DNA of 64,000 nucleotides from CAVSKL01 sp963728475 [NCBI: Candidatus Eiseniibacteriota bacterium] (GCA_963728475.1 CAVSKL010000004.1:62001-126000); one strand, 5' to 3'; numbered from the stretch's first letter, positions 39,308-48,581 are shown. Made by a program: numbers and translations. The notes: generated by a model from the letters alone, not told the origin.

Positions 39308-41524
39308 TTGACCTGGTTCGAGCGCTGGCGCGGTCTTCACTTCGATCCGCCCGGTCATCTGGGCTGGCTCTTCGCCTTGCTCGCGGTGGCGGCGGTGGCC
39401 TATGCGGCGGTGCTCTACCGCCGCACCGACGCTCCCCTGGGGGCGGGCCTGAGGGCCCTGCTGGCCGGACTCCGCGCCGCCGCCCTCCTGGTCCTTCTCG
39501 GCATCCTCTGCCGGCCGGTGGTGAGCCTGGCGGTGGCGAGCGGAGCGGCCAAGGGCGTGGTGGTGCTGCTGGACCGCTCCCAGAGCATGTCCCTCCCGGG
39601 ACGGGACGCCTCCGAGACCCGCGAGACCGAGGAGACGCGCGCGGCGGCGGCGGTCGGCAAGGAGCTTTCGGGGTTTCCGGTCTCGGTGCGGCCGTTCTCG
39701 CTCACCGTGGGCGACGCCGAGGACAAGGACCACCCCCTGCCGCCGGCCGACGGGCCCGGCACCGATCTTTCGGCCGCGCTGGAGGGCGGGCTGGCCCAGG
39801 GCGGTCCCGGGGGACGGCCGGGAGCGCTGGTGCTGGTCACCGACGGCGCCGCCACCCGGGGCCCCGATCCGGTAGCGGTGGCCCGGCGGTTGGGGGTGCC
39901 GGTGCAGACGGTGGCGCTGGGATCGCCATCCCCGGTTCCCGACCTGGCGGTGACCCGGGTACGCGCGAACCGCGAGGCGTTCACCGGGGAGCGTTCGCCG
40001 GTGGACGCGGTGCTGCGGCTCCAGGGGCTGGCCGCGGCCACGGTGCGGGTGAAGCTCCTGGACGTGACCGACGGCGAGTCGGAGCTGGCCGCCGCCGACG
40101 CCAGGCTCCAGCCCGACGGCGCCGAGGTGCACGTGCCCCTGAGCTTCACCCCCAACAAGGCGGGGCTGCGATTCCTGGAAGTGCGGGCGGCCGGCCTTCC
40201 CGGCGAGGCCACCGCCGCCGACAACCGGCGGATGGTCGCGATCACCGTGCGCGAGGAGAAGACCGGGGTCGTGCTCCTCACCGGAAGCCTCACCTGGGAC
40301 CACACCTTCCTCCGCCGGTCGCTGGAGGTGGACTCCACCCTCGCGGTGAGCGCGGGGGTCTACCGCGACGGCTCCTTCCAGCGCGTTCCCGGCGCCCATC
40401 CCGTCCCCGCGCTGACCTCGGCCGGGCTTCACGACCAGCGGCTGGTGGTGCTCGACCACGTGACCCCGGGCCAGCTCGGGGTGCCGGGGATGAAGGCGGT
40501 GGCGGCGTTCGTCCGCGCGGGGGGCGGGATGTTCATGGTAACCGGCAGTGAGCCCGGGTCGCTCCGGGGTTGGCGGGGGACGCCGATCGAGGAACTCCTG
40601 CCGGTCCAGGCGCTGAACGGCGGAACCACCGACGAGGTGCAGCCGCGCCTCACCGCCGCCGGCCGCCGCCACGTGCTCTTCGATTCCGCGGTCCCGGGCG
40701 CCCCGGCCCTCGATGCGTGGTCGGATCTCCCGCCGGTGCCGGTGGCGCCGGAGGTGGGGCCGGTCAAGGGGAACGGCGAGGCCCTGCTGGTCGCCGACCA
40801 GGGAGCGGCGCCCCGGGCCATCCTGTCCTGGATCCGGGCCGGGCAGGGCCGCACGCTCCTGTTCACCGCCGGGAACCTGTGGAAGTGGGACTTCACCGCC
40901 GCCGATCACGGCGCCGCCGCCCCCGCCATGCCGGGTTGGTGGCGGCGCGCCGCGCACTGGCTGGCGCGCCCCGACATCGAAACCCGCGTCGACATCCACC
41001 CCGAGGACTACGTGGTGCCGCGCGGGAAGCCGGTGACCTTCACCGCCCGCATCACCGACGAGAGCTATCGCCCGGTGGCCGACGCCAAGGCCGAGATCAC
41101 CGTCACCCCGGCGGCGGGCTCCGGAGCCGAGCCCCGTACCTTGGAGCTGGGAGGCGAGGGGGGGATCCTCAGCGGAGTGGTGGACGGGCTCCCCTCCGGC
41201 CGCTACCGCTACGAGGGGCGCGCCTCCTCCGGGAACCGGAGCCTGGGCACCGTGGACGGATCGTTCGCGGTGGACTCGCTGGGCACGGAGATGGAGCGTC
41301 TGGAAGCCGACCATGAACTCCTGGCCCGTCTCGCCGAGGCCTCGGGCGGGAAGTCATGGGGCCCGGATTCCCTGGGCGGCATGAACGAATCTTTCCGCGC
41401 CATTGAACGGAGCGAGGAGGCCCGGGTCCAGGTCGCGCTCTGGGACAGCCCCTTCGCGTTCGCGATCTTCGTACTGCTCGCCTCCACCGAGTGGCTGCTC
41501 CGCCGGAGGCGCGGCCTGGTCTAG
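39308..41524 (+). CDS. membrane protein with a von Willebrand factor A domain
   Basis: 738 residues. Two hydrophobic segments near the N-terminus (about 18-36 and 50-72), then a VWA domain starting VVVLLDRSQSM with an intact MIDAS (DxSxS) and VLVTDGAATRG; later a GATase1-like/beta-rich region (VVLLTGSLTWDHTFLRRSLEV, GGGMFMVTGSEPGS) and a C-terminal membrane anchor (FAFAIFVLLASTEWLLRRRRG). This is the layout of the glutamine-amidotransferase-like VWA membrane proteins seen beside Bat-type operons; it may be an envelope assembly or stress factor. The TTG at 39308 follows AAAGGA; an ATG at 39242 lies too close to the promoter. Confidence 0.82.
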   Translation: MTWFERWRGLHFDPPGHLGWLFALLAVAAVAYAAVLYRRTDAPLGAGLRALLAGLRAAALLVLLGILCRPVVSLAVASGAAKGVVVLLDRSQSMSLPGRDASETRETEETRAAAAVGKELSGFPVSVRPFSLTVGDAEDKDHPLPPADGPGTDLSAALEGGLAQGGPGGRPGALVLVTDGAATRGPDPVAVARRLGVPVQTVALGSPSPVPDLAVTRVRANREAFTGERSPVDAVLRLQGLAAATVRVKLLDVTDGESELAAADARLQPDGAEVHVPLSFTPNKAGLRFLEVRAAGLPGEATAADNRRMVAITVREEKTGVVLLTGSLTWDHTFLRRSLEVDSTLAVSAGVYRDGSFQRVPGAHPVPALTSAGLHDQRLVVLDHVTPGQLGVPGMKAVAAFVRAGGGMFMVTGSEPGSLRGWRGTPIEELLPVQALNGGTTDEVQPRLTAAGRRHVLFDSAVPGAPALDAWSDLPPVPVAPEVGPVKGNGEALLVADQGAAPRAILSWIRAGQGRTLLFTAGNLWKWDFTAADHGAAAPAMPGWWRRAAHWLARPDIETRVDIHPEDYVVPRGKPVTFTARITDESYRPVADAKAEITVTPAAGSGAEPRTLELGGEGGILSGVVDGLPSGRYRYEGRASSGNRSLGTVDGSFAVDSLGTEMERLEADHELLARLAEASGGKSWGPDSLGGMNESFRAIERSEEARVQVALWDSPFAFAIFVLLASTEWLLRRRRGLV

Positions 41525-41616
41525 CCACCGGAAGGCCCCGGCATCACCCCCCGTCCCCGCGCCGGCCTCGACGGCCGCGCGCCCTTCTGGCGACCCCGTC
41601 CGGGAGGTTGGACGAC

Positions 41617-42492
41617 ATGCGACACGGCCGGATGCGGCGGTGGGCGCTTCCCGCGGCGGTCTTCGCCGCGCTCTCGGTCCGGGCGCCGGGGCCGGCCCGG
41701 GCCCGGGTGACGGTGAACGAGATCGTGCCCCGGCCCGCGGGCGGGGAAGGGGAATGGGTGGAGCTCCGGAACGGCGGCCCCGAGCCGGTGGACCTCGGCG
41801 GCTGGGCTCTGGCCGACGGAACCGGAAAGGCGCGGGCATTCGCCTCCGCCGTCGTTCCTCCCGGCGGCTTCCTGGTGGCGGCCTCCCGTCCGGAGAGCCT
41901 GCGGGCGGCCTACGGCCTTCCCCCGGAGACGCCGGTGGTCCGTCCCTCGGGGTGGCCGGTCCTGAACGACCACGACGCGGGGACCGGCCTTCCCGCCGAC
42001 GCGGTGGTGCTCCTCCGCCCGGACGGCGCGGCGGAAGACTCCGCGGTCTATTTCGAGGCGTGGCTCCCCGCCGAACCCGGCCGGAGCCTGGAGCGGGTGG
42101 GGGCGGAGAGCCCCGCGACCGCGGCGGGGAGCTGGGGCTGGAGCCTTGACCCGCGCGGCGCCACCCCCGGCGCGGTCAACAGCCTGGCCGTGGAGGGGGC
42201 CCCGGCCGGGACCCTGGACGGGCCCGGCTCGGTCTCCCCCGCCCGCCGCCCCGCAGTCTTCCGGTTCCGGCTGCCCGGTCCCGGGACCCTTGCCCTCTGG
42301 CTGGTGGAGCGGGACGGCGCGCGGGTGGCGGTCCTGCGCGCCCCCTCCGAGGCCTCGGCGGTGGGGCAATGGGTCTGGGGAAGCGCCGCGCCCGCCGCCC
42401 CCCGCCCCGGCCTTTACTATCTCTGCCTCCGCTGGCGGGGCGAAGGCGCCGCCTCGATCCGGGTCTGCCGCCCGGTGTGGGTGGAGCCGTGA
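41617..42492 (+). CDS. exported lamin-tail-domain protein
   Basis: 291 residues. Signal peptide about 1-29 (ending GPARA). The mature N-terminus is a lamin-tail domain: VTVNEIVPRPAGGEGEWVELRNGGPEPVDLGGWALADGTGKA and the following Ig-like strands to about residue 190. The C-terminal ~90 residues form another beta domain (FRFRLPGPGTLALWLVERDGARVAVLR). Secreted bacterial lamin-tail domains are thought to bind surfaces or other envelope components. GGGAGG lies upstream. Its stop overlaps the next start (GTGA), the first of three coupled exported genes. Confidence 0.82.
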   Translation: MRHGRMRRWALPAAVFAALSVRAPGPARARVTVNEIVPRPAGGEGEWVELRNGGPEPVDLGGWALADGTGKARAFASAVVPPGGFLVAASRPESLRAAYGLPPETPVVRPSGWPVLNDHDAGTGLPADAVVLLRPDGAAEDSAVYFEAWLPAEPGRSLERVGAESPATAAGSWGWSLDPRGATPGAVNSLAVEGAPAGTLDGPGSVSPARRPAVFRFRLPGPGTLALWLVERDGARVAVLRAPSEASAVGQWVWGSAAPAAPRPGLYYLCLRWRGEGAASIRVCRPVWVEP

Positions 42493-43196
42493 AGGCGCGG
42501 GTGGGAGCGGCGGTGGTGCTGGGACTGCTTCTCCATGCGGCGGGGGCGCGGGCGGCCGGCGGATGGGAGGCCCGCACCCGGCTGGGGCCGGACCATCCCG
42601 CGCTCCCGGGATGGTCGATCCGGTTCCGGTCGGTCTCGCGGGAGGCGGTGGCCGGCGGCGCCGACGCCGGCGTCTCGGCCGGGCGGGAGCCGGCCCGGGG
42701 AGCGGGGTTCGGCCTCGACTGGACGAGGATCGGGACCGGGAGCGAGCCCGCCCACCGGGAGGCACTTCACGCGATCGTGAGACGCGGAAGGGTGCGGGCC
42801 GAGGCGGGCGCCTCGCGCATCGCGTGGCGCGGCCGGAGCGCGGTTCGCTGGCTGGCCGGGATCGCGGCGGCGCCGGTGCCGGCCGCGGTGGTGGAAATCC
42901 GGGCGGAGGTTCCGCGTCGCTCGGGACGCCCGCGGCTCGCGCCCGCGGTCTACGCCGCCCGGGGTCCCTGGATGGGCGCCTTTGGGCTGGGGCCGGAGGC
43001 GGGGGGGTGGCGGATGGCGGTCGGGGTGGCGGTCCGGCCGGGCCTGGTGTGGAGCGCGGAGTACGACGGCGCGGTTCCCGGGGTGGGGATGGCCTGGCGG
43101 CGGGGCGCCTGGGAACTCCGGGCGGCCGAGCGCGCCGACCCGCTCCTCGGAACCGTTTCCCGCGTGGAGCTGGCGCTGGGAGGAACGGCGCCATGA
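42489..43196 (+). CDS. exported protein of unknown function, beta-rich
   Basis: 235 residues with a signal peptide (about 1-22, AAGARA). The mature protein alternates Gly/Arg/Trp/Val strands (WSIRFRSVSREAVAGG, GFGLDWTRIGTG, WSAEYDGAVPGVGMAWRRGAWEL), the pattern of a small outer-membrane barrel or of the N-terminal half of one. No family is recognised. The GTG start overlaps the lamin-tail stop and its own stop overlaps the HhH protein start (ATGA). The three could be pieces of one surface complex. Confidence 0.65.
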   Translation: MKARVGAAVVLGLLLHAAGARAAGGWEARTRLGPDHPALPGWSIRFRSVSREAVAGGADAGVSAGREPARGAGFGLDWTRIGTGSEPAHREALHAIVRRGRVRAEAGASRIAWRGRSAVRWLAGIAAAPVPAAVVEIRAEVPRRSGRPRLAPAVYAARGPWMGAFGLGPEAGGWRMAVGVAVRPGLVWSAEYDGAVPGVGMAWRRGAWELRAAERADPLLGTVSRVELALGGTAP

Positions 43197-44785
43197 GGGG
43201 GCGAATCGTGGTGGCCGCCCTGGTCGCGCTGGCGCTGGCGGCGGCGGTGAGCGCGGCGGCGCGCGCCCAGGAAAGCGAGGACTGCGAACCGCTCACCCGG
43301 GACTCGGTGGAGGGAGTCGCGGAACGGCTGGGTCTGGATCCGGCCCAGACCGCCTGGCTCCTGGATCGGTATCGACGGGGCGGGCTCACCGGCCCCGAGG
43401 ACCTGGAAGGGATGCCGGGGCTCGGCCCCGATCTGCGCGGCCAGCTCGAGGGGGCGTGGTGCTGGTCGGTCCCGGTCACCGGCTCGGTCCAGAGCGCGGG
43501 GCGGGCGCGCTCCGACGGCCTGCGCGAGGAGAGCCGGGTGGGGCTCGCTCGCGGCGGACTCGAAACCGACCTCCGCGTCCGCCGGGACGGAGCCGCGCCC
43601 GCCCAGGTCCGGGGCGGCGCCGCCTGGACCGCCCGGGGATGGCGGGTCCGGGTGGGGGTGCTTCGCGCCCGTTCGGGTCTGGGGTTGCTCCTCGCCACCC
43701 CCGGGGCGGAGGTTCGGAGCTGGTCCCGGCCCGCGTTTCCGGCCGGCGCGTGGACCGTCTCCACCGCCCTCGATCCGGATCTCCCCCGGGGGGCGGCGGT
43801 GGATCGGAGCGGGCGCGGCTGGAGCGCGGGGGCGGCCTGGCTGCGGGGCCCGGTGGCCGGGCCCGGCGGCGCGGTGCGGGAGCGGAGCTGGCAGTCGGCG
43901 CGGTTCGGAGTCCATGCCGGCGCCGGGCGGATCACCGCGCTGGCGGTGCGAAGCCCGGGCGCGCGGTCCTACGGCCTCCGGCTCGACAGCGCGGCTCCCG
44001 GTGGAGGTTGGGGGGCGCAATGGGCCTGGAGCGGCGCGGGGAGCGCGCAGGGCGCGTTCTGGAGCGCGAGTTCGGCCGGCTGGGACCTGCGGAGCGCGCT
44101 CTTCCACCGCGACGCCGGCTACGCGGTGCCGGCCATGCGGTCCCTCCGCCGTCCGGGCGGGGATCCGGCGTCCGGGTTCCGCCTCGAGGTCCGCCTCCGT
44201 CCCGCCCGAGGCCGGTTCCTGCGCCTGGGATGGGAGGCCGACCGAGAGCCCGATCCCGGCGCGGGATGGGCGCGGATCCGCGGGGAACGCCTGGTGGAGG
44301 TGGGGGAGCGCTGGCGGCGGGGCCTCGGGCTGGGACTCCTGTGGCGGGAGCGGGACCGGCGGCCCGCCGGCAACCCCGCGGGCGGCCCGGAGCCGGACCG
44401 GCTGGCCCGGGCGGAACTCACCCTGCGCCGGGACGGCTGGGACGCGCTCCTCCGGATGGAGGAGCGGAGCGGCGGGGACGGTGCCGGCCGGGTGACCTCG
44501 GTGCGGCTCGGCCGAGGCCGCCGCGCCCGCTGGGAGGCGCAGGCGGCGCTGGTCTCGGGAACGGGGGCGTCGCTCGCGGTCTACCGGAGGCGCGCCGGCG
44601 GACTCTACGGCTGGGACCGGCTGGAGCCGGGGGGGTGGGTCGCGGCCTGGGCCCGTATCCCCCGGGGGGGCTGGAGCCTGGAGGCGTCGGTGGCCGAGCG
44701 CCCGGCGGGATGGGAGGCGGGGCTCGCGGTCAGTCGTTCGCTCGGCCGACGTCTTCAGCTTGACCCGCTCCCGCAAGGTCCCTAG
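43193..44785 (+). CDS. exported helix-hairpin-helix plus beta-barrel-like protein
   Basis: 530 residues. Signal peptide about 1-25 (ARAQ). Residues 35-90 form a ComEA/HhH-like segment (VEGVAERLGLDPAQTAWLLDRYRRGGLTGPEDLEGMPGLGPDL), followed by over 400 residues of Arg/Gly/Trp-rich alternating strands that read like an outer-membrane barrel. Secreted HhH-barrel proteins of this shape are widespread but uncharacterised in FCB bacteria. ATG 43193 overlaps the preceding stop. A sigma-70 promoter for the next gene overlaps its last codons. Confidence 0.72.
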   Translation: MRGRIVVAALVALALAAAVSAAARAQESEDCEPLTRDSVEGVAERLGLDPAQTAWLLDRYRRGGLTGPEDLEGMPGLGPDLRGQLEGAWCWSVPVTGSVQSAGRARSDGLREESRVGLARGGLETDLRVRRDGAAPAQVRGGAAWTARGWRVRVGVLRARSGLGLLLATPGAEVRSWSRPAFPAGAWTVSTALDPDLPRGAAVDRSGRGWSAGAAWLRGPVAGPGGAVRERSWQSARFGVHAGAGRITALAVRSPGARSYGLRLDSAAPGGGWGAQWAWSGAGSAQGAFWSASSAGWDLRSALFHRDAGYAVPAMRSLRRPGGDPASGFRLEVRLRPARGRFLRLGWEADREPDPGAGWARIRGERLVEVGERWRRGLGLGLLWRERDRRPAGNPAGGPEPDRLARAELTLRRDGWDALLRMEERSGGDGAGRVTSVRLGRGRRARWEAQAALVSGTGASLAVYRRRAGGLYGWDRLEPGGWVAAWARIPRGGWSLEASVAERPAGWEAGLAVSRSLGRRLQLDPLPQGP

Positions 44786-44788
44786 TCT
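44760..44788 (+). promoter_or_regulatory. sigma-70 promoter of the aminotransferase gene
   Basis: TTGACC (44760-44765), 17-bp spacer, TAGTCT (44783-44788), overlapping the previous stop codon. The leader is about 36 nt. Confidence 0.65.
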
Positions 44789-44830
44789 CAACCGGTTGAA
44801 AGCGCCCCCTTACGTATCAAGGAGCCGGAC

Positions 44831-46009
44831 ATGCCAGGATTCGCCAAAGCCATGGACCGCCTGGGCACCGAGACCGCGTTCGAGGTTCTCGCCCGGGCCA
44901 GAGAGCTGGAAGCCCAGGGACGGAACGTCGTCCATCTCGAGATCGGGGAGCCCGACTTCGACACCCCCGCCAATATCGTGGACGCGGCCAAGCGCGCGCT
45001 CGACCAGGGCTACACCCACTACGGACCCTCGGCGGGATTGCCGGCCTTCCGGGAAACGATCGCCCGCTACGTCGCCGCCGATCGCGGCATCCCCGTGGAT
45101 CCGGCCAACGTGGTGGTCACCCCGGGCGCGAAGCCGATCATGTTCTACATGATGATGGCGGTGCTCGATCCCGGCGACGAGGCCATGTACCCGAACCCGG
45201 GTTTTCCCATCTACGAGTCGCTCATCAACTACCTGGGCGCGAAGCCGGTGCCGCTGGCGCTCCGCCAGGAGAACGAGTTCCGGCTCGACCTCGACGAGGT
45301 GCGGGACCGGATCACCCCGCGCACCAAGCTCCTGGTGATCAACTCGCCCCACAATCCCACCGGGGGCGCGCTCCCGGCGTCGGACATCGCCGCCCTGGCC
45401 GCGATCCTCCGCGAGCACCCCGACGTGTGGGTGCTCTCGGACGAGATCTATTCCAAGCTCCCCTACGAGGATGAGCACGTCTCCATCACCCGGGAAAGCG
45501 GGATGCGCGAGCGCACGGTGCTGCTCGACGGCTTCTCCAAGACCTACGCCATGACCGGGTGGCGGCTGGGGTACGGGGTGATGCCGGTGGAGCTGGCGAA
45601 GAAGGTCGCCCAGCTCGCCACCAACTGCAACTCCTGCACCGCGAGCTTCGTGCAGATGGCGGGGATCGAGGCCCTGACCGGCTCCCAGGACGCGGCGCAC
45701 CGCATGCGGGACGAGTTCCGCGTCCGCCGCGACCACCTGGTGGCGGGGTTGAACCGGATCGAGGGAATCCACTGCCTGCTACCCCGCGGCGCGTTCTACG
45801 TTTTCCCCGACGTGCGCGAGCTGGGCGGGCCGTCGCGCGAGATCGCCCGGCAGCTCCTGGACGACTTCGGCGTGGCCTGCCTGAGCGGGACCGCCTTCGG
45901 CGCGTTCGGCGAGGGACACCTCCGCTTCTCCTATGCCAACTCCATCGAGAACCTGGATCTCGCGCTGGAGCGCATTCAGTCCTTCGTCTCCTCGCTCAGG
46001 AAGGTATAA
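44831..46009 (+). CDS. PLP-dependent class I/II aminotransferase
   Basis: 392 residues, aspartate-aminotransferase fold. LEIGEPDFDTP, TPGAKPIMFYMMMAV, NSPHNPTGG, LSDEIYSKLPYE, the PLP lysine in DGFSKTYAMTGWRLGY and the carboxylate Arg in LRFSYANS are all visible. It transfers an amino group between an amino acid and an oxo-acid; which pair cannot be said. Nine bases separate it from the carbamate kinase gene. Confidence 0.94.
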   Translation: MPGFAKAMDRLGTETAFEVLARARELEAQGRNVVHLEIGEPDFDTPANIVDAAKRALDQGYTHYGPSAGLPAFRETIARYVAADRGIPVDPANVVVTPGAKPIMFYMMMAVLDPGDEAMYPNPGFPIYESLINYLGAKPVPLALRQENEFRLDLDEVRDRITPRTKLLVINSPHNPTGGALPASDIAALAAILREHPDVWVLSDEIYSKLPYEDEHVSITRESGMRERTVLLDGFSKTYAMTGWRLGYGVMPVELAKKVAQLATNCNSCTASFVQMAGIEALTGSQDAAHRMRDEFRVRRDHLVAGLNRIEGIHCLLPRGAFYVFPDVRELGGPSREIARQLLDDFGVACLSGTAFGAFGEGHLRFSYANSIENLDLALERIQSFVSSLRKV

Positions 46010-46018
46010 CCGCACGGT

Positions 46019-46960
46019 ATGAGTCGAAAGCTTCTCCTGGCCCTGGGGGGAAACGCCATCCTCCCGGCGAAGGGGTCGGGCACGATCGACGAGCAGCGTT
46101 CGATCACGCTGCACACCATGGCCTCCCTGGTCCGGGTGCTGGAGCCCGAGGACCGGGTGGTGATCACCCACGGCAACGGTCCGGTGGTGGGGAACATCCT
46201 CATCCGGAACGCGGCCGCCGCCGACCTCATCCCGCCCATGCCGCTGGACGTGTGCGGCGCCGACTCCCAGGGGGGGATCGGCTACATGATCGTCTCCTGC
46301 CTGGTGAACGCGCTTCGCCGGGAGGGGAAGCGGCGGCCGGTGACCGCGATCATCACCCGCACCCGGGTGGACGAGGCGGATCCGGCGTTCCAGCACCCCA
46401 CCAAGCCGATCGGCCCCTTTTACGACGAGGCCCAAGCCCGGCGCCACGCCGCGGACCAGGGGTGGGTGGTCAAGGAGGACGCCGGCCGCGGGTGGCGGCG
46501 GGTGGTGGCTTCGCCCCGGCCGGTGGAGATCCTGGAAATGGAGGGGATTCGCGACCTCCTCGCCGCCGGACACCTGGTGGTGGCGGTCGGGGGGGGCGGC
46601 ATCCCGGTGGCGCGCCGCGCCGACGGCACCGAGGTCGGGGTGGAGGCGGTGATCGACAAGGATCGCGCCTCTTCGGTGCTCGCCCAGAGCCTGCAGCTGG
46701 AGCAGTTCGTGATCGTGACCCAGGTCGACCGGGTCGCGGTCGACTTCGGCAAACCCGGCCAGCGCGACCTGGAACGGGTGACCGCGGCCGAGGCCCGCCG
46801 TTACATGGAGGCGGGCGAGTTCGGCGAGGGCTCGATGAAGCCCAAGATCGAGTCGGCGCTTGCGTTCCTGGAACGCGGCGGCCGGGAGGTGCTGATCACC
46901 TCGCCGGAGCAGCTCACTCCGGCCCTGGAGGGCCGGCAGGGCACCCGCATCGTTCCGTAG
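46019..46960 (+). CDS. arcC: carbamate kinase
   Basis: 313 residues, the usual length. N-terminal LALGGNAILP, THGNGPVVGN, the PMPLDVCGADSQGGIGYMI loop, VAVGGGGIPV, GVEAVIDKDRASSVLA and GSMKPKIESALAFLERGG define the family, which makes ATP from carbamoyl phosphate (or the reverse). No arcA or arcB is near; it follows an aminotransferase gene, so a role in nitrogen or energy disposal is plausible. Confidence 0.95.
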   Translation: MSRKLLLALGGNAILPAKGSGTIDEQRSITLHTMASLVRVLEPEDRVVITHGNGPVVGNILIRNAAAADLIPPMPLDVCGADSQGGIGYMIVSCLVNALRREGKRRPVTAIITRTRVDEADPAFQHPTKPIGPFYDEAQARRHAADQGWVVKEDAGRGWRRVVASPRPVEILEMEGIRDLLAAGHLVVAVGGGGIPVARRADGTEVGVEAVIDKDRASSVLAQSLQLEQFVIVTQVDRVAVDFGKPGQRDLERVTAAEARRYMEAGEFGEGSMKPKIESALAFLERGGREVLITSPEQLTPALEGRQGTRIVP

Positions 46961-47068
46961 CCCATTCGAAGAGTTCCAGGGGCGGCGCCCCGTCCAACGC
47001 CCACGCTGCCCCCAAACGGTTCGCCCACCTCCCGCAACACCTCCGTCCATTCCTCATGGAGGTGCTGT

Positions 47069-47716
47069 ATGCACGTTCGAAATCGATTCTGCCTGGTCCT
47101 TCTGGCCGCCCTGGTGCCCGCGGTGCACGGGGTGTCGGTGGGCGCGGCTTGCGCCGACGGCCAGGTGCTCCTGAACGAGGTTCTGGCCGATCCGGCCAGC
47201 GACTGGGACGGCGACTCGAGCTACTCCTCCCGCGACGACGAGTTCGTGGAGATCGTCAACGCCGGGACCTCGGCGGTCACGCTGGACGGTTGGCGGATCG
47301 CGGGCGCCGACACCACCTGGCGCTACGAGTTCACCGGAACCCTCGCCCCCGGCGAGGTGCGGGTGGTGTACGGAAGCCAGAGCTACCAGTGGGAGACCGA
47401 CAACGGCTGGCCGAAGTACGGTCTGCGGCTCAGCAACACGGGCGGCGAGGTCACCCTGTGGCACCTGGCCGGCGCGGACACGGCCCTGGTGGATAGCTAT
47501 ACCTACCAGGACTTCGAAGCCGAGGACGACCGCTCGAGCGGCCGGGTGCCGGACGGCGGTCCCGACTGGAAGCTGTTCGACGCCATGAACCCGTACGACG
47601 GGGCCGATCCGCCGCTCGGGACCGGCTGCGCGCCGTCCCCGGGAGGTCCCCAGAGTTGCTCGACGCCGGTCGAGCGCACGACCTGGGGCGGAGTGAAGGT
47701 CCGCTACGGCGGGTAG
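47069..47716 (+). CDS. exported lamin-tail-domain protein (second)
   Basis: 215 residues with a signal peptide (about 1-26). The rest is one lamin-tail domain: LLNEVLADPASDWDGDSSYSSRDDEFVEIVNAGTSAVTLDGWRI through GEVTLWHLAGADTALVDSYTYQ, the commonest form in secreted bacterial proteins. GGAGG precedes the ATG. It is monocistronic and followed by a strong hairpin terminator. It is not closely similar to the lamin-tail protein at 41617. Confidence 0.87.
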   Translation: MHVRNRFCLVLLAALVPAVHGVSVGAACADGQVLLNEVLADPASDWDGDSSYSSRDDEFVEIVNAGTSAVTLDGWRIAGADTTWRYEFTGTLAPGEVRVVYGSQSYQWETDNGWPKYGLRLSNTGGEVTLWHLAGADTALVDSYTYQDFEAEDDRSSGRVPDGGPDWKLFDAMNPYDGADPPLGTGCAPSPGGPQSCSTPVERTTWGGVKVRYGG

Positions 47717-47744
47717 GTCCGGCGGAAGCGGGATCGTGGAGTGC

Positions 47745-47779
47745 GGGTGCGGGGCGCCGGGAGGCGCTCCGCACCCTTT
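47745..47779 (+). terminator. rho-independent terminator
   Basis: Stem GGGTGCGG-GGCGCC / GGCGCT-CCGCACCC with a 4-nt loop, followed by TTT. Confidence 0.8.
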
Positions 47780-47840
47780 CCGGCTCCACCGAGGCCGCAT
47801 CGGGTGCACGCGACTCGCCGCGAGGCGGGGAGGCTCCCCC

Positions 47841-47856
47841 GGGGGGGGGGGGGGGG
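47841..47856 (+). repeat. run of 16 G
   Basis: An uninterrupted G16 preceded by CCCCC. It lies 26 bp upstream of an AT-rich palindrome, in the gap 47780-48002 that holds no gene. Confidence 0.9.
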
Positions 47857-47881
47857 CGCCGGCCTCTGAACCAGTAATTGA

Positions 47882-47901
47882 TTGTATTACAACACAATAC
47901 A
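47882..47901 (+). promoter_or_regulatory. AT-rich inverted repeat, candidate operator
   Basis: TTGTATTACAA (47882-47892) is a palindrome around a central T, and TGTATT (47883) pairs with AATACA (47896-47901). It is the most AT-rich spot in a very GC-rich region and lies about 100 bp upstream of the methyltransferase-like gene. Confidence 0.45.
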
Positions 47902-48002
47902 CGGGTATTTCCCCGGGCCCGTCCGCCCGCGAACTCGGGAGTGGCGGGTTCCCCCGCGGTCCGGCATAGTGGGGAGGAGGCTCGATCCCCCCAGCCCGGG
48001 AG

Positions 48003-48581
48003 GTGCGTCTGACGCTGGCGGCCATGGCTCGCATCTGGTTCCTGGCGCTCTGTGCGATCGGGATCGCCGGCTATGTCCGTGCCGCGATCCGCTTTCTTCC
48101 CCACCGGGCGTCGATCTCGCGGAAGATCGGGCCCGTTCCCACGCCGATCCCTCCCGTGGCGTTCGCCGTCGCGGGGGTGATCGTGGCTACGCGGCTCGGC
48201 GAGCTTCGCTCGGGGCCGGCGGCGGTCCGGGTGGCCGGCTTTGTCCTCAGCCTCTACGTCGTGGTCATGCTTCCCTGGACCCTGCGAACCCTGGGACGCC
48301 TCTTCCTTCCCGGGGCCGGAATTCTGCGCGACCACACCCTGGTCACCTCCGGTCCCTTCCGGTTCGTCCGCCACCCGGTTCTCTCGGGGGTGATCGCGTT
48401 CTGGCTCGGCGCCGCGCTCGGCACCTTCAACTGGCTTCTTCTCGCCCTCTGGCCGCTGGTCACGGCCGGTCTCACCAAGTCGTCCCGCGACGAGGACGGC
48501 CTCCTCCGCGAGGAGTTCGGAGCGGAGTACGAGGCTTACGCCGCCCGGACCGGGCGGTTCCTTCCCAAGGCCGGGGCCTGA
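48003..48581 (+). CDS. isoprenylcysteine carboxyl methyltransferase-family membrane protein
   Basis: 192 residues with four or five hydrophobic segments. The C-terminal signature DHTLVTSGPFRFVRHPVLSGVIAFWLGAALG..LREEFGAEYEAYAARTGRFLP is that of the ICMT/PEMT-like family, SAM-dependent methyltransferases of membrane-embedded substrates; the bacterial substrate is unknown. The start is uncertain: GTG 48003 overlaps the GGGAGG box, CTG 48009 has better spacing, and ATG 48024 is the first ATG. It may be controlled by the AT-rich inverted repeat upstream. Confidence 0.8.
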   Translation: MRLTLAAMARIWFLALCAIGIAGYVRAAIRFLPHRASISRKIGPVPTPIPPVAFAVAGVIVATRLGELRSGPAAVRVAGFVLSLYVVVMLPWTLRTLGRLFLPGAGILRDHTLVTSGPFRFVRHPVLSGVIAFWLGAALGTFNWLLLALWPLVTAGLTKSSRDEDGLLREEFGAEYEAYAARTGRFLPKAGA

